Below, one piece after another: positions 50,870 to 60,277 of a DNA stretch of 64,000 nt (positions are counted from its first letter, which is position 1; each line of letters begins with the position of its first letter). The translations under genes and the position numbers were made by a program. Below the pieces are notes generated by a model that did no database searches, was not told the origin of the DNA, and saw only the letters and a program-made list of their open reading frames with translations. Origin of the DNA: JBBATK01 sp044228685 (lineage in GTDB: Bacteria > Bacteroidota > Ignavibacteria > Kapaibacteriales > NICIL-2); NCBI GenBank assembly GCA_044228685.1, contig JBGAUL010000009.1, positions 62,001 to 126,000 of the forward strand, read 5' to 3'.

Positions 50870-52091
50870 AGGAGCTAAAAAGGGATGCATAAAAACGATT
50901 GATATCTATAATGGTCGTGTTGTAAGACTCGAACAAGTCGCTGAACTCCAGGAGCGAGAGATTCCCGTTGAGATAATTCTGCAGCACCGACTCCGTTAGC
51001 GTGTCGATGTCGTCGAGAAAAGTTGAACCGATTTGATCATACTGCGATCTCAACGCTGCCAGCTTCTCTACCGATGATTGAATATTCCGGCGAACAACTT
51101 CCTCAGCTGCTTGTCGCTGCACTTTGCTTTGCATAAGGTCTGCTTCCGCCTCAGCAATGTTTCCTTGGTTGCGATTGAAGATGGGGAGGTCGAATCCCAA
51201 AGACAGACCGACGTAGTTATTGACGACACTGCCGGCCTGATCAAAGCTCAATCCCAAATGCAGGTCCGGAATTGCTTTGCGCTTTTCCAATGCGAGTTTC
51301 AATTCTCCCTGCCGAACGCTGCTTTGAGCCAGGGCAACATCAATGCGATTGGAGACCGCAATGTTGTAGAGAGAGTCGATGCTCAGTGCGATGGTTTCAG
51401 GAAAGCGCAGTTCTGAAGAAGTAGGTGCCGGAAAAACTGCTGCGTTCTGTCCGGTGAGTATGCGCAAATCACGCTGCAGTCCCGCCAATTCTTGCTGAAG
51501 TCCGGTGTAGGAATTGTTCAGCGCAAACAAAGTCGATTTCAGACGCGTCATTTCCTTCAGCGAAAAGTTGCCTCGTTTGAATTGATCCTGATAAGCCTTT
51601 ACCGTTCCATCCAAGCGATGAAGTTGTGAACTCAAGGCACGAGTGGCGTTGGAGAGGTAGTAGTACGAGAAGAAGGTGGTGTGGAGCTGATACTTGAGAG
51701 ATCGAACGAGCGAGGCGTATTGCAGAGTTGAGATCTTCTTGCCTTCTTCGGCGAGGTCGACGGCAAGACCGCGCTGACCGGCAATCTTGATTAACTGATC
51801 GATAGTAAAGGACTTCTGAAAGCCGGGATCAAAGATGCCTTTGTGATCAGGACTATACAGAAAGCTCTCTGCGGTGAATGCAGGATTATCAAAAACCTCT
51901 GCTTGAACCACTTGAGCAGCAGCTTTATCGATGTCATAATGTGCAGCAAGCAAGTTTAGGTTGCGCGTCTGCAACAAGCTGTCAGCTTCCGAGAGATTGA
52001 TGCGAACAGTATCAGCTTGTCCAATGACACTTGCGGTTGAAAAGACGATAAACAGAACTGCTTGTAGACTAAGGTGAAGTTGTTTATTCAT
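50826..52091 (-). CDS. czcC: TolC-family outer membrane efflux protein (CzcC-like)
   Basis: 421 residues from the ATG at 52091 (MNKQLHLSLQAVLFIVFSTASVIGQ signal peptide; longer starts at 52100 and 52130 are possible). It has the two tandem helical repeats of the TolC family: INLSEADSLLQTRNLNL followed by the long first coiled-coil region, then FPETIALSIDSLYNIAVSNRIDVALAQSSVRQGELKLALEKRKAIPDLHLGLSFD and a second coiled coil with YLNGNLSLLEFSDLFESYN, typical of CzcC. It forms the outer membrane duct for the CzcBA pump. First gene of the operon; the promoter should lie in the AT-rich stretch upstream of 52092. Confidence 0.92.
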   Translation of the reverse strand: MNKQLHLSLQAVLFIVFSTASVIGQADTVRINLSEADSLLQTRNLNLLAAHYDIDKAAAQVVQAEVFDNPAFTAESFLYSPDHKGIFDPGFQKSFTIDQLIKIAGQRGLAVDLAEEGKKISTLQYASLVRSLKYQLHTTFFSYYYLSNATRALSSQLHRLDGTVKAYQDQFKRGNFSLKEMTRLKSTLFALNNSYTGLQQELAGLQRDLRILTGQNAAVFPAPTSSELRFPETIALSIDSLYNIAVSNRIDVALAQSSVRQGELKLALEKRKAIPDLHLGLSFDQAGSVVNNYVGLSLGFDLPIFNRNQGNIAEAEADLMQSKVQRQAAEEVVRRNIQSSVEKLAALRSQYDQIGSTFLDDIDTLTESVLQNYLNGNLSLLEFSDLFESYNTTIIDINRFYASLFSSYEDLNYAVGKELFH

Positions 52092-52568
52092 AGATGCCAT
52101 AAAAACAATGCAGCTCGAGTGGTGACACATGCATTGACTTGATTAACGATGTTTAACAGCTCTAACTTTCGCTTCATCTCTTGCACCATGCTGTTTGATG
52201 ATTGAATACTTGAATAAGAGACAATCGGCTCAGACAATGAACCAAGTCATTTGGATGACAAACGTCTTTGTGTTTTTGTTAGGATATTGAATGAGAATTC
52301 TCTGCTCTGCTCATGAAGGAGCATAGGCTCTTGTTTCAGGTCTTTAATTACTATCTTGATATTCAGTTTTCGCGCTGCTGAGATCTTTTATGTGCACCTG
52401 CACTCGCTTTCTTCAGCTCATAACTCATTTGACATATCGCTGCGATGTCAATGGTTCTCCGGATGCCAGGTGTGAGCGTTTGCAAGGACTATATCCGAGA
52501 ACACTACAAAACTAGCGGTCAGTTTAGCTCAATGCCAGAGTACGAAGCTTCACTTAACAATTGATAAC
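52092..52568. other. Intergenic region between divergent efflux operon and GNAT gene
   Basis: About 480 AT-rich bases with no supported gene. A short inverted repeat (GTCAT-TTGG-ATGAC at 52246-52259) could be a binding site for a metal-responsive or other regulator of the efflux operon; no such regulator gene lies next to it. Confidence 0.4.
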
Positions 52569-53102
52569 ATGAAGAGTCTGAACATTGCTGACCAAGAGTA
52601 TTTGATACGCTCTATACGAGATACAGATTCTATAGAAGAACTGACTGAACTCTTGCATCGCGCCTATGCGGGGTTAGCAGCAATGGGACTTCGTTACTAC
52701 GCTACGCATCAACCTCCATCGGTAACAGCTGAACGTCTTAATGGTGATTTCAGCTACGTCATTGTCACGAAGGGAATTGACTCATCAATTGTCGGAACGA
52801 TAACGCTCTATGATATACCCGCCGAATGTGAGAGTCCTTGGTATGGCACCACAGGTGTCTGGCGCTTTGGACAGTTCGGCATCGAACCCATTCTTCAAGG
52901 TCAAGGCATTGGACTTCAGGCAATGCAATTCATTGAAACCATCGCCCGTAATCATGGCGCCCGAGAGTTGGCCTGCGATACCGCTGAACCGGCCGAGCAT
53001 TTGGTACGATGGTATCACTCAATGGGTTATCGCTTCATTGAACACGTGCGCTGGCCGGAAGTCAATTATCAAAGCGTGATACTTTCGAAAACGCTGGAAT
53101 AG
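52569..53102 (+). CDS. GNAT family N-acetyltransferase
   Basis: 177 residues. The acetyl-CoA-binding motif A is clear: WRFGQFGIEPILQGQGIGLQAMQFIETIARNHG with the Q-G-Q-G-I-G pyrophosphate loop. Motif B follows in ELACDTAEPAEHLVRWYHSMGYRFIEHV. It transfers an acetyl group to an amine, of a small molecule or peptide; the substrate is unknown. The gene stands alone between divergent and co-oriented neighbours. Confidence 0.88.
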   Translation: MKSLNIADQEYLIRSIRDTDSIEELTELLHRAYAGLAAMGLRYYATHQPPSVTAERLNGDFSYVIVTKGIDSSIVGTITLYDIPAECESPWYGTTGVWRFGQFGIEPILQGQGIGLQAMQFIETIARNHGARELACDTAEPAEHLVRWYHSMGYRFIEHVRWPEVNYQSVILSKTLE

Positions 53103-53224
53103 AGGAGTGATGAATGCATTTGACAGTTATACGGTCGAGATCAATTCCACAAAGCGACTGAAAAAGTGCTCTTCTGACGTAAATTTGTTTTCGGTAGAAT
53201 TTTCATCCTCAGCAAACAGAAGCC

Positions 53225-53938
53225 ATGGGTCGCATATTTGAAAAACGTAAGCACAAGATGTTCAAGCGCTTCGACAAGATGTCGAAGGCATTTACGCGTA
53301 TCGGTAAGGAAATCGCCATTGCAGTGAAGCTCGGTGGAGTTGATCCTAACGGTAATCCTCGCTTACGGGCAGCAATGCAAAACGCCAAAGGCGCTAACAT
53401 GCCCAAGGATCGCGTTGAAGCGGCAATCAAACGTGCTTCCAGTAAAGACGCTGCGAATCTTGAGGAAATCGTGTACGAAGGCTATGGTCCTTATGGTGTG
53501 GCCTTAGTCATAGAAACCGCGACCGACAATCCAACCCGCACAGTCGCAAACGTGCGCAGCTACTTCAACAAGTACAATGGACAAATGGCTACAAGCGGCT
53601 CCATGGAATTCCTCTTCCAACGTCGCGGTGTATTCAAAGTGCCTCTGGCTACTCACGCCATGGATGATCTGGAAATGGAATTGATCGATGCCGGTGCTGA
53701 GGATGTGGAGCACGATCCGGAAGAAAACATGCTGGTGGCTTATAGCGATTTCGCAAACTTCGGCAAGATGCAGCGCGCTCTCGAAGACAAGAAGATTGAA
53801 GTGCAGAGCTCAGAAATGGTTCGTCTTCCCCAAACAACCGTCAGCCTCAGCGATGAGCAAATGGAAGAAGTCGCTAAACTCATCGAACGTATCGAAGAGG
53901 ATGATGATGTTCAGAATGTGTTTGATAATATTGGATAA
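53225..53938 (+). CDS. yebC: YebC/PmpR family protein (TACO1 homologue)
   Basis: 237 residues, the normal family length. Signatures: GRIFEKRKHKMFKRFDKMSKAFTRIGKEI (the family usually has GHSKWAN here, so the N-terminus is a variant), GGVDPNGNPRLRAAMQNAKGANMPKDRVEAAIKRA, EEIVYEGYGPYGVALVIETATDNPTRTVANVR and GSMEFLFQRRGVF. The family was described as transcription regulators, but members, including mitochondrial TACO1, are now tied to translation of difficult (for example poly-proline) sequences on the ribosome. It is in the same direction as the following DUF1801 gene (37 bp gap). Confidence 0.94.
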   Translation: MGRIFEKRKHKMFKRFDKMSKAFTRIGKEIAIAVKLGGVDPNGNPRLRAAMQNAKGANMPKDRVEAAIKRASSKDAANLEEIVYEGYGPYGVALVIETATDNPTRTVANVRSYFNKYNGQMATSGSMEFLFQRRGVFKVPLATHAMDDLEMELIDAGAEDVEHDPEENMLVAYSDFANFGKMQRALEDKKIEVQSSEMVRLPQTTVSLSDEQMEEVAKLIERIEEDDDVQNVFDNIG

Positions 53939-53975
53939 GTGAAGCGTACACTGAACAACACTGATCGTCGCGACC

Positions 53976-54560
53976 ATGAATTGCAGCAAAGACCTGAGCG
54001 TTGAACAGTACTTCAAGGATCTACCGGCAGATCTTCGCAACACTTTGCAAGCGGTTCGCGATGTTCTGCGTAGCGCGCTACCACAAGCCACCGAACGTAT
54101 CAGCTACGGCATGCCCAGTTTTGATCAGCATGGAATCGTCGTGTGGTATGCCGCCGCCAAACAACACATCGGTCTCTACCCCAAAGCCAATGCCGTAAAA
54201 GTCTTTGCAGATCGGCTTCGTGAATACGATTGCTCCAAAGGCACAATCCGCATCCCGCTCAATAAAGCTCTGCCACGTCAACTCATCAAAGACATTGCGC
54301 GTTTTCGTTTGCAAGAAAACATGCTGGCTCTGGAATTGAAAGCAGCGAAGAAATCATCAAAGAAATCATCAAAGAAATCTGCAGCGACGTCGGTAAAGAA
54401 AGTCGCGAAGAGCTCAGCAGCAAAGCCCGCGAAGAAGACAGTCGCAAAGTCGAGTGGTGTTTCTAAGGAGGCAGCGACAGAAAGCAGCAAAGCTTCGTCC
54501 ACTTCTCGTGTGGCAAAGAAGGCAAGCTCAGTGACGAAGCGAAGAAGTCCTAAAGCCTGA
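53976..54560 (+). CDS. DUF1801 protein with histone H1-like basic tail
   Basis: 194 residues. Residues 1-120 are a DUF1801/YdhG-like domain: DLSVEQYFKDLPADLRNTLQAVRDVLRSALPQATERISYGMPSF, VWYAAAKQHIGLYP and KGTIRIPLNKALPRQLIKDIARFRLQEN. From about residue 125 to the end there is a low-complexity Lys-Ala-Ser tail with repeats such as KKSSKKSSKKS and AAKPAKKTVAKSS, like histone H1 and bacterial AlgP/Hc1-type tails that bind nucleic acid. The domain alone is small and of debated function (iron chaperone-like in some Firmicutes); the tail suggests nucleic-acid contact. Confidence 0.85.
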   Translation: MNCSKDLSVEQYFKDLPADLRNTLQAVRDVLRSALPQATERISYGMPSFDQHGIVVWYAAAKQHIGLYPKANAVKVFADRLREYDCSKGTIRIPLNKALPRQLIKDIARFRLQENMLALELKAAKKSSKKSSKKSAATSVKKVAKSSAAKPAKKTVAKSSGVSKEAATESSKASSTSRVAKKASSVTKRRSPKA

Positions 54561-54699
54561 TTAATCCTATCTACTGCTAGAACAGATCACGTACTCTAGG
54601 TTCACGTACCATTGATGCATTTGAGATAATGCGCACTGCGTCACTCGATGAGTGATACAACTCATCAATAAACGACAATCAACTCATTGATTAGAGCTT

Positions 54700-55680
54700 C
54701 TACTGCTGTAAGAATTCCAATACTCGTGTGATAAGATCCTGTGCCAGAGGCAAACCCGGATCCTTATAGGTGGCAATGTTCTTCATGCGATCGGCTTCTG
54801 CCAATTTGAGAACGTGGTTCATGCCTTCAATGATTGCCAAGCGAGCGTGTGAGTTGGCTTTTGCGAGTGCTTCACCGTCTGCGACTAGTGTCTGCAAGTC
54901 TGTTGTTCCTTGAACAACGAGTATAGGCATGCCAAGCTTTGCAATCTCTTTGGCTGGATCGTATTTGAACCATGAGATGAGATAAGGCTGAACGCTCGGA
55001 CGAAAAACCATGGCGAGCATTGGTGGTGCCTTCTCGACGATCTTACCCTTTGTTAGGCTGTCAAGAATTGGAAAGGCTAAATCAGCTATCCCGCCCGGCG
55101 CAGCCATGAACTGACGACGAAGAACAGCATCAGCTGTCTCTGAGGCACCTTCAAGCGACACAAAGGCCTTTGCTCCGGCACGCTGTGCAGCAATCATTCC
55201 AATGAGTGAGCCTTCACTATGCCCCATCACAACTACACGCGAGAAGCGTTTGTCGGCGTTAAGAAGATTGGCCCATGCAGCGGCATCATTGACGTAGTCT
55301 TCAAATCTCAGATCTTCTTCCTTGGACATTGCCGTCGAACTCGCAGCAATACCACGCTTATCATATCGCAACGAGGCAATACCATGAGCTGCCATTGAGT
55401 CAGCTAACAAGCGATAAGCGTTGTTCTTGGTTAAAGCTGAATTTCCATCACGATCAGTCGGACCGGAACCAGAGATCATCAGCACAACTGTAGGCGGCTT
55501 CGTACTTGCCGGTATCATCAGCGTTCCATAAAGGGTGCCGGCGGGAACCTTCAGTTCAACAGACTCAATCGCGACCTCGTTTTTGGAACTCTTGACGCCT
55601 GCCTGAAGGGAGGCAAATGTCAAAAACAGTGTCAAAACGACTGCGAATAGGCAATAATCCCGTCGATTGGATCTCATCAT
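54700..55680 (-). CDS. Secreted serine esterase, alpha/beta hydrolase
   Basis: 326 residues with a signal peptide (MMRSNRRDYCLFAVVLTLFLTFASLQAG). The oxyanion-hole region is LMISGSGPTDRDGNS; the nucleophile Ser lies in VVMGHSEGSLIG (GHSEG); the acid in VVQGTTDLQT; the His in IEGMNHVLKLAE. The motif set matches uncharacterised Bacteroidota hydrolases related to the CocE/S33-like and PHB-depolymerase-like esterases found near membrane transport genes. It is expected in the periplasm. Divergent from the TetR gene, with about 245 bases between them. Confidence 0.87.
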   Translation of the reverse strand: MMRSNRRDYCLFAVVLTLFLTFASLQAGVKSSKNEVAIESVELKVPAGTLYGTLMIPASTKPPTVVLMISGSGPTDRDGNSALTKNNAYRLLADSMAAHGIASLRYDKRGIAASSTAMSKEEDLRFEDYVNDAAAWANLLNADKRFSRVVVMGHSEGSLIGMIAAQRAGAKAFVSLEGASETADAVLRRQFMAAPGGIADLAFPILDSLTKGKIVEKAPPMLAMVFRPSVQPYLISWFKYDPAKEIAKLGMPILVVQGTTDLQTLVADGEALAKANSHARLAIIEGMNHVLKLAEADRMKNIATYKDPGLPLAQDLITRVLEFLQQ

Positions 55681-55886
55681 GATCGTGTAGTGCTTCGTGT
55701 ATATTCAGATTTCATCGCGCGCTGAGCAGGCTCAATATGAGCTCAACACAGCATAAGTAGCGAATCTACAACCTGTAGCTTTCATCCTCAATACAAGACT
55801 GCTGAGCTAAGCCTCCAGGTTGACAGAATACAGGAAATTCTCGGCTCATGCTTGCATAAACCACCAACAAGCCATAGATTTGCAGC

Positions 55887-55916
55887 TTAACCAATTGGTT
55901 AAATCATCCGGTTAAG
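55887..55916 (+). promoter_or_regulatory. Probable TetR operator
   Basis: A perfect 16-base palindrome TTAACCAATTGGTTAA lies at 55887-55902, with an additional half-site GGTTAAG at 55910-55916, 10-39 bases before the start codon of the TetR-type regulator. This is where an autorepressor would bind. It may also face the esterase gene on the other strand. Confidence 0.75.
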
Positions 55917-55925
55917 AGCCAAATC

Positions 55926-56549
55926 ATGCAAAAAAACGCACATACAGACGAACAGAAGACTGAACAACGCATTGTACAGGCTGCCATGAGGGTCTTTATG
56001 GATCGTGGTTTCGACGGTGCGCGCATGCAGGCAATTGCGGACGAAGCGGGGATTAATAAGGCTTTGTTGCATTACTATTTCCGTTCAAAAGACCAGCTCT
56101 TTGCGACCATCTTCAAGACTCTGAGCATGGAACTCTATTCTGTGTTCGCCAAGGCACTGGGAACCGAACAGAGTTTCTTGGATAAGATCAGGATGATTGT
56201 GTCTGACGAGATTGACTTCCTCGTCCAACGACCAAACCTACCCTTGTTCATCGTGCGCGAAATCACTCGCGATGCTGAGCGATTTCAAGCATTAGTTCAG
56301 CAGTCGGCTATGCGCGACATCTTTCTGTTGTTCGGCAGTGAAGTGCAACGCGCAATTCAGAACAACGAAATCATTGCCATCGATGCAATGCAGTTGCTTA
56401 TGAACCTGCTTGCAATCATCCGCTTTCCTTTCATTGCTCGACCTATGCTCATGGCTGTGAGCGGAATGAGCAACGAACAATTCGCTGCACTTCAAGAACG
56501 TCGCAAACACGAAGCGGCTGAGTTTATCATTCGATCAATACGACCCTAA
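55926..56549 (+). CDS. TetR/AcrR family transcriptional regulator
   Basis: 207 residues. The N-terminal helix-turn-helix has the family consensus: RIVQAAMRVFMDRGFDGARMQAIADEAGINKALLHYYFRSKDQLFATIF. The C-terminal part (residues 70-207) is the helical ligand-binding and dimer domain. Eleven bases separate it from the efflux adaptor gene, and an operator palindrome lies directly upstream, so it most likely represses itself and the five-gene exporter operon that follows, releasing on binding an exported compound. The E. coli counterpart of this layout is CecR with ybhGFSR. Confidence 0.93.
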   Translation: MQKNAHTDEQKTEQRIVQAAMRVFMDRGFDGARMQAIADEAGINKALLHYYFRSKDQLFATIFKTLSMELYSVFAKALGTEQSFLDKIRMIVSDEIDFLVQRPNLPLFIVREITRDAERFQALVQQSAMRDIFLLFGSEVQRAIQNNEIIAIDAMQLLMNLLAIIRFPFIARPMLMAVSGMSNEQFAALQERRKHEAAEFIIRSIRP

Positions 56550-56559
56550 CTCTTCTATC

Positions 56560-57471
56560 ATGTGTATGAAAGCAATTCTTCCTTTTTATCTCGCACTCGT
56601 CAGCATCGGTCTGGTCGGCCTTACGAGCTGCTCGAACTCAAATACAAAACCCGATGCTAGCGGAACATTTGAAGCGACTGAGACAATTGTCTCGGCGGAA
56701 TCAAGTGGTCCGCTACTGCAATACTCGGTGCACGAAGGTGATACTCTGCGCGCCGGACAGCTCGTCGCACACATCGACGACGTTCAACTGCAGCTTCGCA
56801 AAAAGCAATTGCAAACACAAGTAGCTGCAGTGCTGAGCAAACAACCCGATGAAGCATCACAGCTGGCAGCAGTGCAGGAACAGCTCTCTGTTGCGCGTCG
56901 TGAACACAAGCGATTTAGCGAGTTGTTGTCCAAGGGAGCAACCACGCAAAAGGTGGTAGATGATCTCGATGGACAAATCCGCGTACTCGAAAAACAATAT
57001 GCCGCCTTGCAATCGACGCTATCAATTACCACCCATGGACTGCACGCCGACACTCAACCGCTGCTCGCACAAATCGATCAACTCAGTGATCAGATAGCGC
57101 GTTGTAATGTCGTTAATCCTATCAACGGAACTGTGCTAGCCACCTATACAGAAGAACATGAGATGGCGGTGCCGGGTAAGGCGATGTACAAGATTGCTGA
57201 CCTGTCGACTTTGAATCTGCGTGCCTACATCGGCGGTGCACAACTGTCTCAAATCAAGCTTGGACAAAACGTGCGGGTGTTTGTTGACGATGGATCAGAA
57301 AAAATGAGAGAACTGACAGGTACGGTGACGTGGATCTCGTCAAAGTCAGAATTCACACCAAAGACAATTCAAACAAAAGACGAACGAGCTAATCTGGTTT
57401 ATGCGTTAAAGGTCGCTGTCAAGAACGATGGATACTTGAAACTCGGCATGTACGGAGAAATTCGATTGTGA
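56560..57471 (+). CDS. HlyD-like periplasmic adaptor of an ABC exporter (YbhG-like)
   Basis: 303 residues. Lipoprotein signal MCMKAILPFYLALVSIGLVGLTSC. Lipoyl-like halves: ETIVSAESSGPLLQYSVHEGDTLRAGQLVAHIDD and IARCNVVNPINGTVLATYTEEHEMAVPGKAMYKIADL, on either side of an alpha-helical hairpin (residues about 85-170). It connects the ABC permeases to an outer membrane channel such as TolC. Its stop overlaps the GTG start of the next gene by 4 bases (GTGA), so translation is coupled. Confidence 0.92.
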   Translation: MCMKAILPFYLALVSIGLVGLTSCSNSNTKPDASGTFEATETIVSAESSGPLLQYSVHEGDTLRAGQLVAHIDDVQLQLRKKQLQTQVAAVLSKQPDEASQLAAVQEQLSVARREHKRFSELLSKGATTQKVVDDLDGQIRVLEKQYAALQSTLSITTHGLHADTQPLLAQIDQLSDQIARCNVVNPINGTVLATYTEEHEMAVPGKAMYKIADLSTLNLRAYIGGAQLSQIKLGQNVRVFVDDGSEKMRELTGTVTWISSKSEFTPKTIQTKDERANLVYALKVAVKNDGYLKLGMYGEIRL

Positions 57472-58400
57472 GTTCAATCGTTGTCAAATCGGTCAGCAAG
57501 AGCTACAACGCCGGCAAAGTCAAGGCGCTGGATGAGGTGAGTCTTGAGGTGCAGTCAGGCGAACTCTATGGTCTGATCGGTCCAGACGGAGCCGGCAAGA
57601 CATCGCTCTTTCGCATTCTCACGACTGTCCTTCTCGCTGATTCCGGTGAAGCAACGGTAGAAGGATTTGACGTAGTACGCGATTACAAAGAGATTCGTCA
57701 GCGTGTTGGCTATATGCCCGGACGTTTCTCGCTGTACCAAGACTTAAGCGTCGAAGAGAATCTCAATTTCTTCGCAAAAGTCTTTCGCACTACCATTGAG
57801 AAGAACTACGATCTGGTTCGCGACATCTACGTACAACTCGAACCCTTTAAAACTCGTCGCGCAGGCAAACTCTCCGGTGGTATGAAGCAAAAACTGGCGC
57901 TATGCTGTGCTTTAATTCACAAACCATCAGTGCTCTTTCTTGACGAACCAACCACCGGGGTTGATCCCGTCTCTCGTCGCGAATTCTGGGAAATGCTTCG
58001 ACGCCTTAAAGCACAAAACATCACCATCCTCGTCTCAACACCATACATGGATGAAGCTGAGTTGTGTGATAGAATTGCGCTCATACAAGGCGGACATATT
58101 CTCTCGATCGATACACCAAAGAGTATTACCTCTCTCTTCCACAAGCCGCTCTTTGCGGTTCGTACTGCGGAAATGTTTCGAGCTCTCATGGAGTTGCGCA
58201 CGGCACCTTTCACTGAAAATTGTTACGGTTTCGGAGATGCGCATCATCTGACGATGAAGGATGCGACAAGTGGTCGCGAACAGATCATCGATTTCCTACA
58301 ACGCCGACATCATCAAGCAATTGAAGTGGATGCGATTGATGCGGGTATTGAAGATACCTTCATGAGTCTTGCAGACAGAAAGGCGACAAGCGATGTCTGA
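57468..58400 (+). CDS. ABC exporter ATP-binding subunit (YbhF N-half-like)
   Basis: 310 residues, starting with GTG at 57468. Walker A GPDGAGKTSLF, signature LSGGMKQKLAL, Walker B VLFLDEPTTGVDP, H-loop region in STPYMDEAELCD. In YbhF of E. coli two such ATPases are fused; here they are encoded by two genes that overlap by eight bases. It powers export together with the following ATPase and the two ABC-2 permeases. The last 80 residues (after the DUF4162-like region) are divergent. Confidence 0.93.
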   Translation: MSSIVVKSVSKSYNAGKVKALDEVSLEVQSGELYGLIGPDGAGKTSLFRILTTVLLADSGEATVEGFDVVRDYKEIRQRVGYMPGRFSLYQDLSVEENLNFFAKVFRTTIEKNYDLVRDIYVQLEPFKTRRAGKLSGGMKQKLALCCALIHKPSVLFLDEPTTGVDPVSRREFWEMLRRLKAQNITILVSTPYMDEAELCDRIALIQGGHILSIDTPKSITSLFHKPLFAVRTAEMFRALMELRTAPFTENCYGFGDAHHLTMKDATSGREQIIDFLQRRHHQAIEVDAIDAGIEDTFMSLADRKATSDV

Positions 58401-59139
58401 TAAGCCTGTCATCAGTGTGCGACAACTCGTCAAGCGCTTCGGCGCTTTCACCGCCGTTGACAACATCAGCTTTGATGTTTCGGCAGGCGAGATCTTCGGT
58501 TTTCTCGGAGCTAATGGCGCAGGCAAAACCACGGCAATGAAGATGTTGATTGGCATTTCAACACCGACCAGTGGTAGCGCGACCATTGCCGGTTTTGATG
58601 TGATGACGCAGTCGGAGAAGATCAAAGAAAACATTGGCTACATGAGTCAGAAGTTCTCGCTCTACGAAGACCTCACGGTTCGTGAGAACATCAGTTTCTT
58701 TGGTGGGATTTATGGTCTGGCGCCAAAGATACTGCGACAAAAAGCCGACGACATGCTGCAGCTTTTGGGATTAGATCACGAAGCGAATACTCTGGTTGCA
58801 GCACTGCCACTTGGTTGGCGACAAAAGCTGGCATTTTCTCTTGCAATTCTTCATGATCCAACAATCGTGTTCCTGGACGAGCCCACCGGCGGCGTGGATC
58901 CGATTACGCGACGTCAGTTTTGGGATATGATTTACGAAGCTGCGCATCGCGGTATTACCGTGTTTGTCACGACGCACTACATGGACGAAGCAGAGTACTG
59001 CAATCGCGTCAGTATCATGGTGGATGGTCGCATCGATGCCCTCGACTCTCCGGCCGCCCTCAAAAAACAATTCGGCGTTGACACGATGAATGCTGTCTTT
59101 CAAGCATTGGCACGCAAAGCAACGCGAGCTGCGGACTAA
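58393..59139 (+). CDS. ABC exporter ATP-binding subunit (YbhF C-half-like)
   Basis: 248 residues from the ATG at 58393, which overlaps the previous stop (an upstream start at 58369 is less likely). Walker A GANGAGKTTAM, Walker B TIVFLDEPTGGVDP, H-loop VTTHYMDEAEYC. The signature motif is LPLGWRQKLAFS rather than LSGGQ, as I recall for the second ATPase of YbhF-type exporters. This fits an asymmetric dimer in which only one of the two composite ATP sites has a full signature. Confidence 0.92.
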   Translation: MSDKPVISVRQLVKRFGAFTAVDNISFDVSAGEIFGFLGANGAGKTTAMKMLIGISTPTSGSATIAGFDVMTQSEKIKENIGYMSQKFSLYEDLTVRENISFFGGIYGLAPKILRQKADDMLQLLGLDHEANTLVAALPLGWRQKLAFSLAILHDPTIVFLDEPTGGVDPITRRQFWDMIYEAAHRGITVFVTTHYMDEAEYCNRVSIMVDGRIDALDSPAALKKQFGVDTMNAVFQALARKATRAAD

Positions 59140-59173
59140 GGATCACAAGCGAGAACACGAAACAAAACAACAC

Positions 59174-60277
59174 ATGGCATTACTCCTCACATTCATCAAC
59201 AAAGAGTTCAAGCATATTCTGCGGGATAGCAGGACCCTGCTCATTCTCTTTGGAATGCCCATCGTTCAGATAGTGCTCTTTGGTTTCGCGTTGACCAATG
59301 AAGTCAAGAACTCGCGCGTAGCCGTTTTGGATTTATCCCATGATCAAAGCACACAGCGCATCATCGATCGCATAAACGCCAGCAAGTATTTCGATCTATC
59401 GGAAAATCTACACAGCTACAAGGATATTGAAGATGTGTTTCGGCGCGGACAAGCAAAACTCGTGATCGTGTTTCCACAGAACTTTAACGATGATTTACTC
59501 CACACCAACAGTGCAAGCGTGCAACTCGTGGCTGATGCGTCGGATCCGAATGTGGCAACGACCGTGACGAATTACGCAACGACGATTATCAACGAGGTTG
59601 TGCTTGATATCAATAAAGGTTTGAGTTTGCCTTATGCAATTAAACCAGAGATACGCATGCTCTACAATCCTCAACAAAAAGGCGCATACAACTTTGTTCC
59701 CGGAGTGATTGCAATGGTATTGATGCTCGTGTGTGTGCTGATGACTTCGGTGGCGGTGGTGCGAGAGAAAGAAACCGGGACGATGGAAGTCTTGCTTGTT
59801 TCACCAATGCGACCCATCGTGATTATCATCTCCAAAGCAGTGCCCTACTTGGTGCTTGGAATGATCATCGTTGGTGTGATTCTCGTTCTAAGCGTCACCC
59901 TTCTCGATGTACCCATCAACGGCTCACTTACTTTGCTCTTGGCTGAAAGCGTGCTGTTTATTCTCACGTCCTTGGCAATAGGTTTGGTGATTTCGAACGT
60001 GACTGATTCGCAACAAACGGCGATGCTTGTGTCGATGATGGCCATGATGCTTCCGACTATTCTCTTGTCGGGATTCATGTTTCCCATCGAGAATCTACCT
60101 ATCCCAATGCAAGCTCTGTCAAACATCATCCCTGCTCGCTGGTTCTTTGTGATTGTTAAAACCATCATGATCAAAGGTCTGGGTATTCAAGCTGTGCTCA
60201 AGGAAACCATGATACTGTGCGGGATGGCTCTGTTGTTCTTGACGCTTGGTATTGCACGATTCAAGGAGCGACTCTAA
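59174..60277 (+). CDS. ABC-2 type permease (YbhS-like)
   Basis: 367 residues from the ATG at 59174 (MALLLTFINKEFKHILRDSR); the longer frame from 59090 runs through the previous gene. One N-terminal membrane helix (LLILFGMPIVQIVLFGFAL), a large periplasmic domain (residues about 45-170), then five C-terminal helices, with the family motif VREKETGTMEVLLVSPMRP and ILLSGFMFPIENLP. It forms the membrane channel with the next gene product. Its stop codon shares a base with the next ATG (TAATG). Confidence 0.92.
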   Translation: MALLLTFINKEFKHILRDSRTLLILFGMPIVQIVLFGFALTNEVKNSRVAVLDLSHDQSTQRIIDRINASKYFDLSENLHSYKDIEDVFRRGQAKLVIVFPQNFNDDLLHTNSASVQLVADASDPNVATTVTNYATTIINEVVLDINKGLSLPYAIKPEIRMLYNPQQKGAYNFVPGVIAMVLMLVCVLMTSVAVVREKETGTMEVLLVSPMRPIVIIISKAVPYLVLGMIIVGVILVLSVTLLDVPINGSLTLLLAESVLFILTSLAIGLVISNVTDSQQTAMLVSMMAMMLPTILLSGFMFPIENLPIPMQALSNIIPARWFFVIVKTIMIKGLGIQAVLKETMILCGMALLFLTLGIARFKERL

